Assembly (NCBI RefSeq): GCF_023913735.1
Contig: NZ_JAMXBH010000022.1
Coordinates: 19,366 to 83,365 of the forward strand
DNA length: 64,000 bases
Origin: Pseudarthrobacter raffinosi
GTDB lineage: Bacteria > Actinomycetota > Actinomycetes > Actinomycetales > Micrococcaceae
Direction: 5' to 3'
The translations under genes and the position numbers were made by a program. Position 1 is the stretch's first letter; the number at the start of each line of letters is the position of its first letter. The notes below the pieces were generated by a model. That model was not told the origin of the DNA, searched no databases, and saw nothing but the letters and a program-made list of their open reading frames with translations. Positions 34,214 to 42,848 of this stretch are shown one piece after another.

Positions 34214-35323
34214 TCAGTAGAACTGCTGGCCGGTGCGTGCGGTTTCAAGCCGGCGGAAGACCCGTTCCGCGCCCTTGACCCACAGGGTGTGCCTGACGGG
34301 CGACAGCACGTAGTCGTAGCAGCCGACGAAGTCCGTCACCGTCTTGGTGAAGCTCGTTTTGAACATGCCCATGCCGTACAGGTGGTGGGTCTTGTCCTTG
34401 ATCAGGCCGGAGGGCGGCGTGCCGCAGAAGTCGTACTCGGTGCAGCCGAGTTCCTGCATTCTCCGCATGGCCTGCCACTGGACCAGGTGCGAGTCGCCGT
34501 ACTGCTTCCTGTTCTGCGTGGAGCCGCCGTCCTTGTAGGTTGCCTTGGATCCGTAGTTGATCACAAAGGCGCCCACACTGGGTTTGCCGTCTTCGTAAAC
34601 GAAGAAGAAGCTGCCCTGGCCGCGCGTGCAGAATTCGTCCCAGAACTGAGTGTAGTACTCGAGGCTGCGCAACGGCATGGAACCCTTGGCGTTCACCGTG
34701 TCGGCCATCAGGTCATACAGCGCCCGGTACGTTTCCGGGCCTGGCTCCTGCTGCACCACGGCGCAGCCTTCGCGTTCTGCCCGGCGGATCGCGTTGCGGG
34801 CGCGGGAGGAGATGGACCGGAACACCTCGTTCTCCGGTGCCGCGATGTCCAGGAGCGCCGTGGAGTCATTGGACTGGATGTTCGCGGCCTTCACCAGGCC
34901 GGCGGCGGCGAACTGTGCCCGGGCTTCCGGGGTGGACACGATGTCCGGTTCAATCTTGATGGCGAAGACATTGAGCTTCCGGCTCCGGGCGAATGCAGCG
35001 CACGCGTCCAAGACCGGCTTCAGGTCCTCGACGGCACCCAGGTCAGGACCTTTGATCAGGTACCACAGGCGGCCCAGCACCGGGAATTTCTTCTCCAGCA
35101 CCAGGTTGTAGCTGGCAGTCCCGGCAGACTCCAGGACCAGGAAACGGGCGGTCCAGCCGCTGCCGTTCTTCACGGACGCGTAGGCAGCGGACTGCAACAT
35201 GTTGCCGCCGTTCGGGTTGGCCGTGACGTGCTTGTCCCAGTTCTCAATTTCCTCCGCTGTGGCAAAGCGGGCGGTGAATTCTCGCAAGGGGGCCGTGTCC
35301 AATCTCAGGGGTTGCGTAGCCAC
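34214..35323 (-). CDS. FemX/FemAB-like aminoacyltransferase, copy 2
   Basis: Second Fem-type transferase, 369 residues, clearly diverged from copy 1. Landmarks are NGGNMLQSAAYASVKNGSGW, RNAIRRAEREGCAV and QWQAMRRMQELGCTEYDFCG. The coiled-coil insertion of copy 1 is absent. The GTG at 35323 has GGAGG 10 bases upstream. Two tandem Fem genes suggest successive addition of two bridge residues. Confidence 0.9.
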   Translation of the reverse strand: MATQPLRLDTAPLREFTARFATAEEIENWDKHVTANPNGGNMLQSAAYASVKNGSGWTARFLVLESAGTASYNLVLEKKFPVLGRLWYLIKGPDLGAVEDLKPVLDACAAFARSRKLNVFAIKIEPDIVSTPEARAQFAAAGLVKAANIQSNDSTALLDIAAPENEVFRSISSRARNAIRRAEREGCAVVQQEPGPETYRALYDLMADTVNAKGSMPLRSLEYYTQFWDEFCTRGQGSFFFVYEDGKPSVGAFVINYGSKATYKDGGSTQNRKQYGDSHLVQWQAMRRMQELGCTEYDFCGTPPSGLIKDKTHHLYGMGMFKTSFTKTVTDFVGCYDYVLSPVRHTLWVKGAERVFRRLETARTGQQFY

Positions 35324-35474
35324 AAGTCTAAAGCCTCCGGTTGGGGCGGCAGGTCCCCGGCATCCTCTGCCTGCTCTGGGCCCACACCGGCAGGGTTCCC
35401 TCGCCGAGCTTGCGAGGCTAGGGAGCCGGTGGGGCGCAGCACGCGTGAAAACTCCGGTCTGCCGGGCCCGGACT

Positions 35475-38333
35475 CTAGTCTTCGAACTCAGACAGCGGCG
35501 GGCAGGAGCAGATCAGGTTGCGGTCCCCGGCTGCGCCGTCGATGCGGCCGACGGGCGGGAAGTACTTGTCCTGCTTGAGGTGGTGGACCGGGAAGGCGGC
35601 CTGCTCACGCGGGTACTCGCGGGCCCAGCCGGAAGATACGACGGCGGACGCGGTGTGGGGTGCGTGGCGCAGCGGGCTGTTCTCGACAGTGAAGTCGCCG
35701 TTGGCCACCTGGTCGATTTCCTTGCGGATGGTGATCATCGCGTCGATGAACCGGTCGATCTCCACAAGGTCCTCGGACTCGGTGGGCTCCACCATCAGCG
35801 TGCCCGCCACCGGGAACGCGAGGGTGGGGGCGTGGAAACCGTAGTCGATGAGGCGCTTGGCCACGTCCTCCGCGGTGACGCCGGTCTTCGCCGTCAGCCC
35901 GCGGAGGTCCAGGATGCACTCGTGCGCCACCAGCCCACCCTCGCCGGTGTAGAGAACCGGGAAGTACTCATTCAGGCGGGCCGCAACATAGTTCGCCGCC
36001 AGCAGCGCCGACTTCGTGGCCTCGGTCAGGCCCTCGCCACCCATCAGCTTCACATACGCCCAGGAGATGGGCAGGACACCGGCAGAACCGAACCGTGAGG
36101 CAGAGATCGGGACGTCATTGCCTTCGGTCCACGTGGCTGCGTTACCCGGCATAAACGGCGCCAGGTGGGCCTTCGCCGCGACCGGGCCCACGCCGGGTCC
36201 GCCGCCGCCATGCGGGATGCAGAACGTCTTGTGCAGGTTCAGGTGCGAGACGTCGCCGCCGAACTTGCCCGGCTGCGCCAGGCCAACAAGCGCGTTCAGG
36301 TTGGCGCCGTCCACATAAACCTGGCCGCCGGCAGCGTGCACCGAATCGCACACCTCACGGACATCGGCGTCGTAGACACCGTGCGTGGACGGGTAGGTGA
36401 TCATGATCGCCGAAAGGGCGTCCTTGTTCGCCTCGATCTTGGCATTCAGGTCAGCGTGGTCGATGCTGCCGTCCGCGGCGGTGGCAACCACAACGACCCT
36501 CATGCCCGCCAGGACAGCGGAGGCTGCGTTAGTGCCGTGCGCCGAAGCCGGAATCAGGCAGACCGTGCGCTGGGCATCGCCGCGGGACAGGTGGTAGCCG
36601 CGGATGGCCAGCAGGCCCGCGAGCTCGCCCTGGGACCCGGCATTCGGCTGCAGGGACACCTGGTCGTAGCCCGTGATCTCGGTCAGCTGGTCTTCGAGAT
36701 CGGTGATGAGTTCGCGCCAGCCCACGGTCTGGGAATCCGGGGCGAACGGGTGGATCGAGGCGAACTCCGGCCAGGAAATGGCTTCCATCTCTGCCGTGGC
36801 GTTCAGCTTCATCGTGCAGGAACCCAGCGGGATCATCGTGCGGTCCAGCGCCAGGTCCCGGTCACTCAGCCTGCGGATGTAGCGCAGCAGCTGGGTCTCG
36901 GAACGGTGCGTGTTGAACACCGGGTGCTGCAGGTAACCGGAGGAACGTTCGACGGCGGCATCCAGCGCGAACTCCGTGTCAGTGCCGGCGGCCGCGTCCA
37001 CCGCGGCGGCACCAAAGACGTCCAGCACGCCGGCGACGATGGCCGGGGTTGTGGTTTCATCGGCGGAAACGCCGATGGTGTCGCCGTCGATGTGGCGCAG
37101 GTTGATGCCCTGGGCTTCCGCTGCGGCAACAATGGCCGCAGCCTTGCCGGGCACGGAAACCGTGACGGTATCGAAGAAGCTTGTGTGCAGAACGTCCAGG
37201 CCGGCCGCCTTGAGCGATGCGGCGATGGTTGCAGCGTGGCTGTGGGTGGTCTCGGCGATTGCCTTCAGGCCGTCGGGGCCGTGGTACACGGCGTAGAACG
37301 AGGAGACGATGGCCAGCAGTGCCTGCGCGGTGCAGATGTTGGACGTGGCCTTCTCGCGGCGGATGTGCTGCTCCCGGGTCTGCAGCGCCAGGCGGTACGC
37401 GAGGGTCCCGGCGTCGTCCTTGGAGACTCCGACGAGGCGGCCCGGCATGGACCGCTCCAGGCCCTTCGCCACCGCCATGTAGGCCGCGTGCGGTCCGCCG
37501 AAGAACAACGGCACACCAAAACGCTGGGTCGAGCCGACGGCGATGTCCGCGCCCTGCTCCCCCGGAGGCGTGATCAGCGTCAGCGCCAACAGGTCGGCAG
37601 CGACCGTGACGAGCGCGCCGCGCTCCTTGGCAGCGTCGATCACGTCGGCGTGGTTGAAGACCCGGCCCGAGACGCCCGGCTGCTGCAGCACAATCCCGTT
37701 GATAACGCCGTCGGGCAGGCCCTTGGACAGGTCAGCGACCTCCACCTCAAAGCCCAGGGCTTCGGCGCGGCCCTTCACAATCGCGATGGTCTGCGGCAGG
37801 CAATCGGCATCCAGGACCGTCTTGCCGTCCCGGGCCTCCTTGTTCTTGTTCGCCCGGCGCATCATCAGCACAGCCTCGGCCACGGCGGTGGCTTCATCCA
37901 GCAGCGACGCGTTCGCGATCGGCAGGCCCACCAGGTCCTGGACCATGGTCTGGAAGTTCAGCAAAGCCTCAAGCCGGCCCTGCGAAATCTCCGGCTGGTA
38001 CGGCGTGTACGCGGTGTACCAGGCCGGGGCCTCGAGGATGTTCCGGCGGATGACCGCGGGCGTCACGGTGTCGTAGTAACCCTGGCCGATCATCTGGACA
38101 GCCGTCTTGTTCTTCGCCGCGAGCTTCCGCAGCTCCGCAAGGACCTCAACCTCGCTGAGGGCGTCCTTAAGGCGGAGTGCCACATCCTGCCGGATGCCGT
38201 TGGGAACGGCCGTATCCACCAGCGCGTCCACAGTGCCGTAGCCGACGGCCTTGAGCATGGAGTCGATATCGGCCTGGCGGCGGGCGCCAATATGCCGGTC
38301 AACGAAAGTGGCCGAGGCCGAATTAACACTCAC
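35475..38333 (-). CDS. gcvP: Glycine dehydrogenase (decarboxylating), P protein of the glycine cleavage system
   Basis: PLP enzyme that decarboxylates glycine and passes the aminomethyl group to the lipoyl H protein. The protein has 952 residues, full length. FVDRHIGARRQADIDSML is the N-terminal signature, and the PLP Lys lies in NLHKTFCIPHGGGGPG near residue 700. I chose GTG 38333 with GGAG 7 bases upstream; the longer frame would run through the riboswitch. gcvT and gcvH are not in the window. It is controlled by the tandem glycine riboswitch just upstream. Confidence 0.96.
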   Translation of the reverse strand: MSVNSASATFVDRHIGARRQADIDSMLKAVGYGTVDALVDTAVPNGIRQDVALRLKDALSEVEVLAELRKLAAKNKTAVQMIGQGYYDTVTPAVIRRNILEAPAWYTAYTPYQPEISQGRLEALLNFQTMVQDLVGLPIANASLLDEATAVAEAVLMMRRANKNKEARDGKTVLDADCLPQTIAIVKGRAEALGFEVEVADLSKGLPDGVINGIVLQQPGVSGRVFNHADVIDAAKERGALVTVAADLLALTLITPPGEQGADIAVGSTQRFGVPLFFGGPHAAYMAVAKGLERSMPGRLVGVSKDDAGTLAYRLALQTREQHIRREKATSNICTAQALLAIVSSFYAVYHGPDGLKAIAETTHSHAATIAASLKAAGLDVLHTSFFDTVTVSVPGKAAAIVAAAEAQGINLRHIDGDTIGVSADETTTPAIVAGVLDVFGAAAVDAAAGTDTEFALDAAVERSSGYLQHPVFNTHRSETQLLRYIRRLSDRDLALDRTMIPLGSCTMKLNATAEMEAISWPEFASIHPFAPDSQTVGWRELITDLEDQLTEITGYDQVSLQPNAGSQGELAGLLAIRGYHLSRGDAQRTVCLIPASAHGTNAASAVLAGMRVVVVATAADGSIDHADLNAKIEANKDALSAIMITYPSTHGVYDADVREVCDSVHAAGGQVYVDGANLNALVGLAQPGKFGGDVSHLNLHKTFCIPHGGGGPGVGPVAAKAHLAPFMPGNAATWTEGNDVPISASRFGSAGVLPISWAYVKLMGGEGLTEATKSALLAANYVAARLNEYFPVLYTGEGGLVAHECILDLRGLTAKTGVTAEDVAKRLIDYGFHAPTLAFPVAGTLMVEPTESEDLVEIDRFIDAMITIRKEIDQVANGDFTVENSPLRHAPHTASAVVSSGWAREYPREQAAFPVHHLKQDKYFPPVGRIDGAAGDRNLICSCPPLSEFED

Positions 38334-38387
38334 AAGGAACTCCATTACTAAGGCGGCGCAGGGTGCGCCACATCGACTCGGGTTCCT

Positions 38388-38623
38388 CCCCACTCTGTCT
38401 GGGACCTGAGAGTTTCCGCGCAGCCTGCTTCCGCTAGGCTGCGCTTGCACCGTCGGTGGGCACAGCGGTCCTGACATTCCGGAGTGATCCGGGACGCTTC
38501 AGGCGGACGGCCTGCCACTTTCCAGAGTTGCCTGGCCGCGGCGGTACGTGGGCCTGAGAGATTCCTGGGGAGGATTTGCTCCTACGGCGCCTGTTGTACC
38601 TACTAACAGAACTCTCCCGCCGC
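38388..38623 (-). promoter_or_regulatory. Tandem glycine riboswitch upstream of gcvP
   Basis: Two aptamers lie in series. The first shows GCGGGAGAG, GGCGCCGTAGGAGCAA and AATCTCTCAGGC. The second shows CCCACCGACGGTGCAAGC, GGAAACTCTCAGGTCC and AGACAGAG. These are the conserved blocks of the class in correct order. In known cases glycine binding turns on gcv expression. The ribosome site of gcvP follows about 45 bases later. Confidence 0.93.
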
Positions 38624-38720
38624 AGATCAAAGGCATATTCAGATTTTGTGGCGGCCGCAGATGGTCGCCACGCGGTCCAATTCTCCTACGCCCCGGGCCA
38701 CCGGGCAAATGAGGTCGGCG

Positions 38721-38811
38721 GATTCTGCTCAATCATTCCGGTGTGGAGCTCCAGCGCGCCCGGATGGACGCGGGCTGCACCAGAAGGCTGGCCGAATGAT
38801 TGAGCAGAATC
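38721..38811. repeat. 18-base inverted repeat enclosing a structured 55-base segment
   Basis: GATTCTGCTCAATCATTC (38721-38738) is repeated as a perfect inverted copy at 38794-38811. The 55 bases between can pair further (GGTG/CACC, GCCCG/CGGGC). The right arm overlaps the stop codon of the TetR gene. It probably ends the TetR transcript before the gcvP promoter region. Confidence 0.65.
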
Positions 38812-39361
38812 AGCCGCGAAGCCGCTCCACGGCAGCGAGGAGCTCCTCAATGTCTCCATGCCTGCCCCGGCTGTCCCCGGTGGTACCGCTTTCCCACATG
38901 GCGTTGAAATACAGCCCGTCCCCCATGTACAGCACGGCTTTCGCCACGGCCGTGCCGACGTCGGCCGCGATCAGGTCCAACCATTGCTGCTGGATGGCGG
39001 CAAAGCGGCGCCGGGCCTCTTCATGGGCCACTTCAGCCAGCCGGGTGGCGGCCACGAAGGAGCGGTCCATAGGCGAGTCGGACCAGAGCGAGGAACGGAT
39101 GAAGTAGGCCGCCGCACCTTCGGCTGCTGCGGCCATCAGCGCGAGGTCCTCGACGGCCAGTCGGTCCAGCCGCTCCAGCACCGCAGCGATCAGCGCTTCC
39201 TTGTTGGGGAAGTGGTAGAGCAACCCGCCCTTGGATACGCCGGCCCGCCTGGCCACCGCGTCCAAAGTGGCAGCCCGCTCCCCCACATCGATCAGGAGTT
39301 CTTCAAAAGCGTCGAGGACTGCATCGCGTGCGACGGGATTTCTGGCCATGGCTTCAATCAT
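38810..39361 (-). CDS. TetR-family repressor of the adjoining efflux pump
   Basis: Repressor of 183 residues. The N-terminal helix-turn-helix is TLDAVARRAGVSKGGLLYHFPNKEALI, quoted here as the family landmark, and the rest is the ligand-binding helical domain. The ATG at 39361 has GGAG 5 bases upstream. It is divergent from an MFS drug exporter, with a perfect palindrome between them, so it should repress both and respond to an exported compound. Confidence 0.93.
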   Translation of the reverse strand: MIEAMARNPVARDAVLDAFEELLIDVGERAATLDAVARRAGVSKGGLLYHFPNKEALIAAVLERLDRLAVEDLALMAAAAEGAAAYFIRSSLWSDSPMDRSFVAATRLAEVAHEEARRRFAAIQQQWLDLIAADVGTAVAKAVLYMGDGLYFNAMWESGTTGDSRGRHGDIEELLAAVERLRG

Positions 39362-39384
39362 GCACGCTCCGGGCCCCGTTTCTT

Positions 39385-39410
39385 AACTATACCGTCTGGA
39401 CGGTATAGTT
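39385..39410. promoter_or_regulatory. TetR operator between divergent tetR and MFS genes
   Basis: AACTATACCGTC and GACGGTATAGTT are perfect 12-base inverted arms separated by TG. It lies 24 bases before the repressor start and 7 bases before the exporter start, so bound repressor would block both. Confidence 0.9.
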
Positions 39411-39416
39411 ATTGAT

Positions 39417-41003
39417 ATGACGTTGTCCACACAGTCCAACCAGAACACCCGAAGCACATCCACCATGGCAGCCGACCTCAGGCCGTCAGGGCCCGTCAAG
39501 GCGCCCTGGCGCGACTGGCTCGCGCTGGCCCTGCTGATGTTTCCGGTGCTCCTGGTTGCGGTGGACAACACTGCGTTGACGTTTGCACTTCCGGCCATCG
39601 CGAGCAGCCTGGAAACCACCGGAGTCCAGCTGCTGTGGATTGTGGACGCCTATCCCCTGGTGCTTGCCGGCTTGCTGGTTGCCATGGGCAGCCTGGGTGA
39701 CCGGATCGGGCGCCGACGGCTGCTGCTGACCGGCAGCGTTGGCTTCGCCGCGGTCTCAGCAGCAACAGCCTTTGCCCCCAGCGCAGAGTGGCTGATAGCG
39801 GGCCGGGCAATGCTGGGGTTCTTCGGCGCCATGCTGATGCCCTCCACCCTGTCGCTGATCCGCAACATTTTTCCGGACCCAAACCGGCGTCGGCTGGCCG
39901 TGGCCATTTGGGCTGCCGGCTTCTCCGGCGGCGCCGCCCTGGGTCCCATCTTCGGCGGGTGGCTGGTGGAGCAGTTCTGGTGGGGCGCGATCCTGCTGGT
40001 CGCCGTGCCCATCATGCTGCCCCTGCTGGCGTTCGGCCCTGCCTTCATCCCGGAATCAAAAGATCCGCGCCCCGGGCGGGTGGACGTGCCCAGCATCGTC
40101 CTGTCCCTGCTGGTAATGGTGCCCGTTGTGTATGGCATCAAGGAGCTGGCGACCGATGGTTTCGGGGCCGCTCCTGTGGGTCTTGTTGCCTTTGGCCTGG
40201 CCATGGGCGTCGTCTTTGTACGCCGCCAGCAGCGGCTGGCCAGCCCCCTGCTGGACATATCACTGTTCGGCAACCGGGTCTTCAGCACTGCCATCACGGC
40301 AAACGTGCTGGCCCTGTTCTCCTTCAACGGCTTCATCCTGTTCCTCGCCCAGCACCTGCAGCTCCTGGACGGAATGACGCCGTCGGCCGCCGGAATTGCC
40401 ATGATCCCGGCCCTGGTGGCAACAGTGCTGGCTGGGCTGGCAGTGGTGCCGCTGGTCCGGAAGGTGCGTCCGGGCTTTGTGGTGGCGGGTGGCCTGGCCC
40501 TGAGCGCCACCGGGTACGGAATCGTGGTCTTCGGTGACCACGGCTCCGGCCCGGCCCTCCTGCTGGCCGCGCTGCTGATCCTTGCCCTGGGCGTGGGCAC
40601 AGCGGAAACCATTTCCAATGACCTCATCCTGGGCTCCGTTCCAGCGGAGAAGTCAGGAGCGGCGGCCGCCATCTCCGAAACGGGCTATGAGGTGGGGTCC
40701 CTGCTGGGGACGGCGATGCTGGGCTCCATCCTGACCGCTTCCTACCAGCACAATCTCCGACTTCCGGCCGGGGTGGAGGAAATGGCGTCGGGCACTGCAG
40801 TACACCTCGCGGGTGAAACTCTGGCGGGCGCCGTGGAACTGGCCGCCGGCCTGCCTGCTCCACTGGCGGAAGCGCTCCGCGGCGCAGCACGCCTGGCGTT
40901 TGATTCGGGCGTCCACACCACTGCGGCAATTGCGCTGGTACTGATGGCGAGCGCGTCAGTCCTTGCCGCCGTCGTACTCCGGAAAGTTCCGACGGCAGAC
41001 TAG
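39417..41003 (+). CDS. MFS drug efflux transporter, DHA2 (EmrB/QacA) family
   Basis: Proton-coupled exporter of 528 residues with about 14 membrane segments. VAVDNTALTFALPAIASSL and LGDRIGRRRLLL are the family landmarks; WIVDAYPLVLAG corresponds to the first-repeat motif of QacA/SmvA proteins. The substrate is unknown, but quaternary ammonium or dye-like compounds are typical. Controlled by the divergent TetR. A strong stem-loop follows. Confidence 0.93.
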   Translation: MTLSTQSNQNTRSTSTMAADLRPSGPVKAPWRDWLALALLMFPVLLVAVDNTALTFALPAIASSLETTGVQLLWIVDAYPLVLAGLLVAMGSLGDRIGRRRLLLTGSVGFAAVSAATAFAPSAEWLIAGRAMLGFFGAMLMPSTLSLIRNIFPDPNRRRLAVAIWAAGFSGGAALGPIFGGWLVEQFWWGAILLVAVPIMLPLLAFGPAFIPESKDPRPGRVDVPSIVLSLLVMVPVVYGIKELATDGFGAAPVGLVAFGLAMGVVFVRRQQRLASPLLDISLFGNRVFSTAITANVLALFSFNGFILFLAQHLQLLDGMTPSAAGIAMIPALVATVLAGLAVVPLVRKVRPGFVVAGGLALSATGYGIVVFGDHGSGPALLLAALLILALGVGTAETISNDLILGSVPAEKSGAAAAISETGYEVGSLLGTAMLGSILTASYQHNLRLPAGVEEMASGTAVHLAGETLAGAVELAAGLPAPLAEALRGAARLAFDSGVHTTAAIALVLMASASVLAAVVLRKVPTAD

Positions 41004-41040
41004 GGGCCCGTCTCCGGCAAGCCGGCGAGCGCACAATAAA

Positions 41041-41074
41041 CGCCCGGCGCAGGAAGTCCTTCCTGCGCCGGGCG
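41041..41074. terminator. Bidirectional stem-loop between MFS and dps genes
   Basis: CGCCCGGCGCAGGAA pairs perfectly with its inverted copy across a 4-base loop (15 bp). It lies between two convergent genes and can serve both. Confidence 0.85.
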
Positions 41075-41100
41075 CCTGTGGCCTCACTATGGGCCGGCGA

Positions 41101-41580
41101 CTACTTGGCGTCAGGGGCGGTGACGCTGGCGGAGGCCTTCATGGTCTCGGCGTTCACCATCCACGCGTACTGTTCCAGCTTGGCGATGAATTCATGGAGC
41201 AGGTCCGCGGTGGTGGGATCCTCTTCGTCCACTTCGTCATGGACCTTGCGCATGGTGCCCACGGCAGCCTCAAGCGCGGCAACGATCCGCTCGATGGCGT
41301 CCTTCGTGTTGATGAGGCCTTCGGGGAACTGCGCGAGGCTGGTGGACTTGGCCACGGTGGCACTGCGGCCGTCCGGCAGGGCATGAAGGGCGCGCATCCG
41401 CTCGGCCATGTCATCCGCGAACTGCCGGGCGGCATCCACGATTTCGTCCAGCTGCAGGTGAAGGTCCCGGAAGTTGTTCCCCACAATGTTCCAGTGGGCC
41501 TGCTTGCCCTGGATGTGCAGCTCAATCAGGTCCGCAAGTACGGCCTGCAGGTTATTGGTCAGCGTCGGTGAAGCTTTCAT
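41101..41580 (-). CDS. Dps-family DNA-protecting ferritin-like protein
   Basis: Forms dodecameric cages that store iron and protect DNA during starvation. The 159-residue protein has the ferroxidase segment KQAHWNIVGNNFRDLHLQLDE with the His and Asp/Glu ligands. The four-helix core is complete, and a short Ala/Thr/Lys tail follows. The ATG is at 41580. No iron box is visible upstream, although the window contains an iron regulator. Confidence 0.93.
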   Translation of the reverse strand: MKASPTLTNNLQAVLADLIELHIQGKQAHWNIVGNNFRDLHLQLDEIVDAARQFADDMAERMRALHALPDGRSATVAKSTSLAQFPEGLINTKDAIERIVAALEAAVGTMRKVHDEVDEEDPTTADLLHEFIAKLEQYAWMVNAETMKASASVTAPDAK

Positions 41581-41740
41581 GAATCCTCCTCGATTGGTCC
41601 AGTAGTCCCGACGCTATCAGCCGCGGGATCGATCGCGGCAGGCCGGAAGCAAATTTCTCAGTGAGCTTACTAATCTCACGGAGCGAGATAAAAGAACGGA
41701 ATTCATTTAAACCATTGCGCGAAAGCCGTCCACCCTCCAT

Positions 41741-41765
41741 ACTAAATGAACGTCATTCATTTAGT
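41741..41765 (+). promoter_or_regulatory. Palindromic operator candidate upstream of the agmatine operon
   Basis: ACTAAATGA and TCATTTAGT are perfect 9-base arms around ACGTCAT, with further symmetry inside (AATGA/TCATT). Another copy of ATTCATTTA lies at 41701-41709. The site ends 28 bases before the first gene, a good place for a repressor. No regulator gene is adjacent. Confidence 0.6.
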
Positions 41766-41792
41766 GACGGTCGTCTCACTGGAAGTAAGCAC

Positions 41793-42848
41793 ATGATTGA
41801 AATTTCCTGCCTCGACTCACCCACGTCCCTGGCCCGGACAACGCCGTCCGTCCGCCCTGCCCTTCGGGTGGGCGTTGTGCAGCACCGCTGGCATGCAGAC
41901 GCTGCCGTCCTGCAGGCGGAACTCGATGAAGGAATCGGCCGCGCAGCCAGGCTCGGTGCCACGGTGGTATTCCTCCCCGAACTCACCCTCTCCCGTTACC
42001 CCGCGGACACGCGCCCGGAGAATGACACCACGCGCCCTGGAGCGGTGCGGCCCCGGCCGTCGGACATCGCTGAGGACCTGCTCACCGGACCCACCTTCCG
42101 GTTTGCTGCCGAGTCGGCCCGCCGCCACGGCGTGGCTGTCCATGCCTCGCTGTACCAGCAGGCACCGAACCCGGACGGCAGCGACGACGGCCTGGGGCTG
42201 AACACCGCCGTCCTGGTGTCGTCCGAGGGCGAACTGCTCGCCCGCACGCACAAGCTCCACATCCCGGTCACCGCCGGCTACTACGAAGACAAGTTCTTCC
42301 GCCAGGGGCCGGCGGCCGCGGATGCCTACGAGGTCCACGCGCCGGCACAACTGGGCGGCGCCCGGCTGGGCATGCCCACCTGCTGGGACGAATGGTTCCC
42401 GGAGGTGGCCCGGCTCTACTCCCTCGGTGGCGCAGAGATCCTGGTCTACCCCACCGCCATCGGCTCAGAGCCGGACCACCCGGAATTCGACACCCAGCCG
42501 CTGTGGCAGCAGGTCATTGTGGGCAACGGCATCGCCAACGGGCTCTTTATGATCGCCCCCAACCGCTGGGGCAGTGAAGGAACGCTGAACTTCTACGGCT
42601 CCTCCTTCATCTCCGACCCCTACGGCCGCGTCCTCGTGCAGGCCCCGCGTGACGCCTCCGCAGTGCTGGTGGCAGACCTCGACCTGGACCAGCGGCGGGA
42701 CTGGCTGACGCTCTTCCCCTTCCTGTCCACGCGCCGCCCCGATACCTACGGCCGGCTTACGGAACCCGTACGCCGTGACCAGCCGCTCGGCGGCGAAGAG
42801 CCAGGGATTTCGACAGGCTCAATCAACCGTCAGCAGGTGACCGCATGA
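41793..42848 (+). CDS. aguB: N-carbamoylputrescine amidase (nitrilase family)
   Basis: Hydrolyses N-carbamoylputrescine to putrescine, CO2 and ammonia. The Glu-Lys-Cys triad lies in FLPELTLSR, THKLHIPV and PTCWDEWFPE. The 351-residue protein is longer than usual at the N-terminus (about 25 residues) and ends in a Gly/Ser tail. The ATG at 41793 has GGAAG upstream. Its stop overlaps the aguA start (ATGA), and the pairing with agmatine deiminase supports this substrate over other nitrilases. Confidence 0.9.
   Translation: MIEISCLDSPTSLARTTPSVRPALRVGVVQHRWHADAAVLQAELDEGIGRAARLGATVVFLPELTLSRYPADTRPENDTTRPGAVRPRPSDIAEDLLTGPTFRFAAESARRHGVAVHASLYQQAPNPDGSDDGLGLNTAVLVSSEGELLARTHKLHIPVTAGYYEDKFFRQGPAAADAYEVHAPAQLGGARLGMPTCWDEWFPEVARLYSLGGAEILVYPTAIGSEPDHPEFDTQPLWQQVIVGNGIANGLFMIAPNRWGSEGTLNFYGSSFISDPYGRVLVQAPRDASAVLVADLDLDQRRDWLTLFPFLSTRRPDTYGRLTEPVRRDQPLGGEEPGISTGSINRQQVTA

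Noticed and set aside
36165..38351. Long plus-strand frame opposite gcvP
   Set aside because: Gly/Arg/Val-rich composition typical of an antisense frame over a high-GC gene; gcvP is certain.
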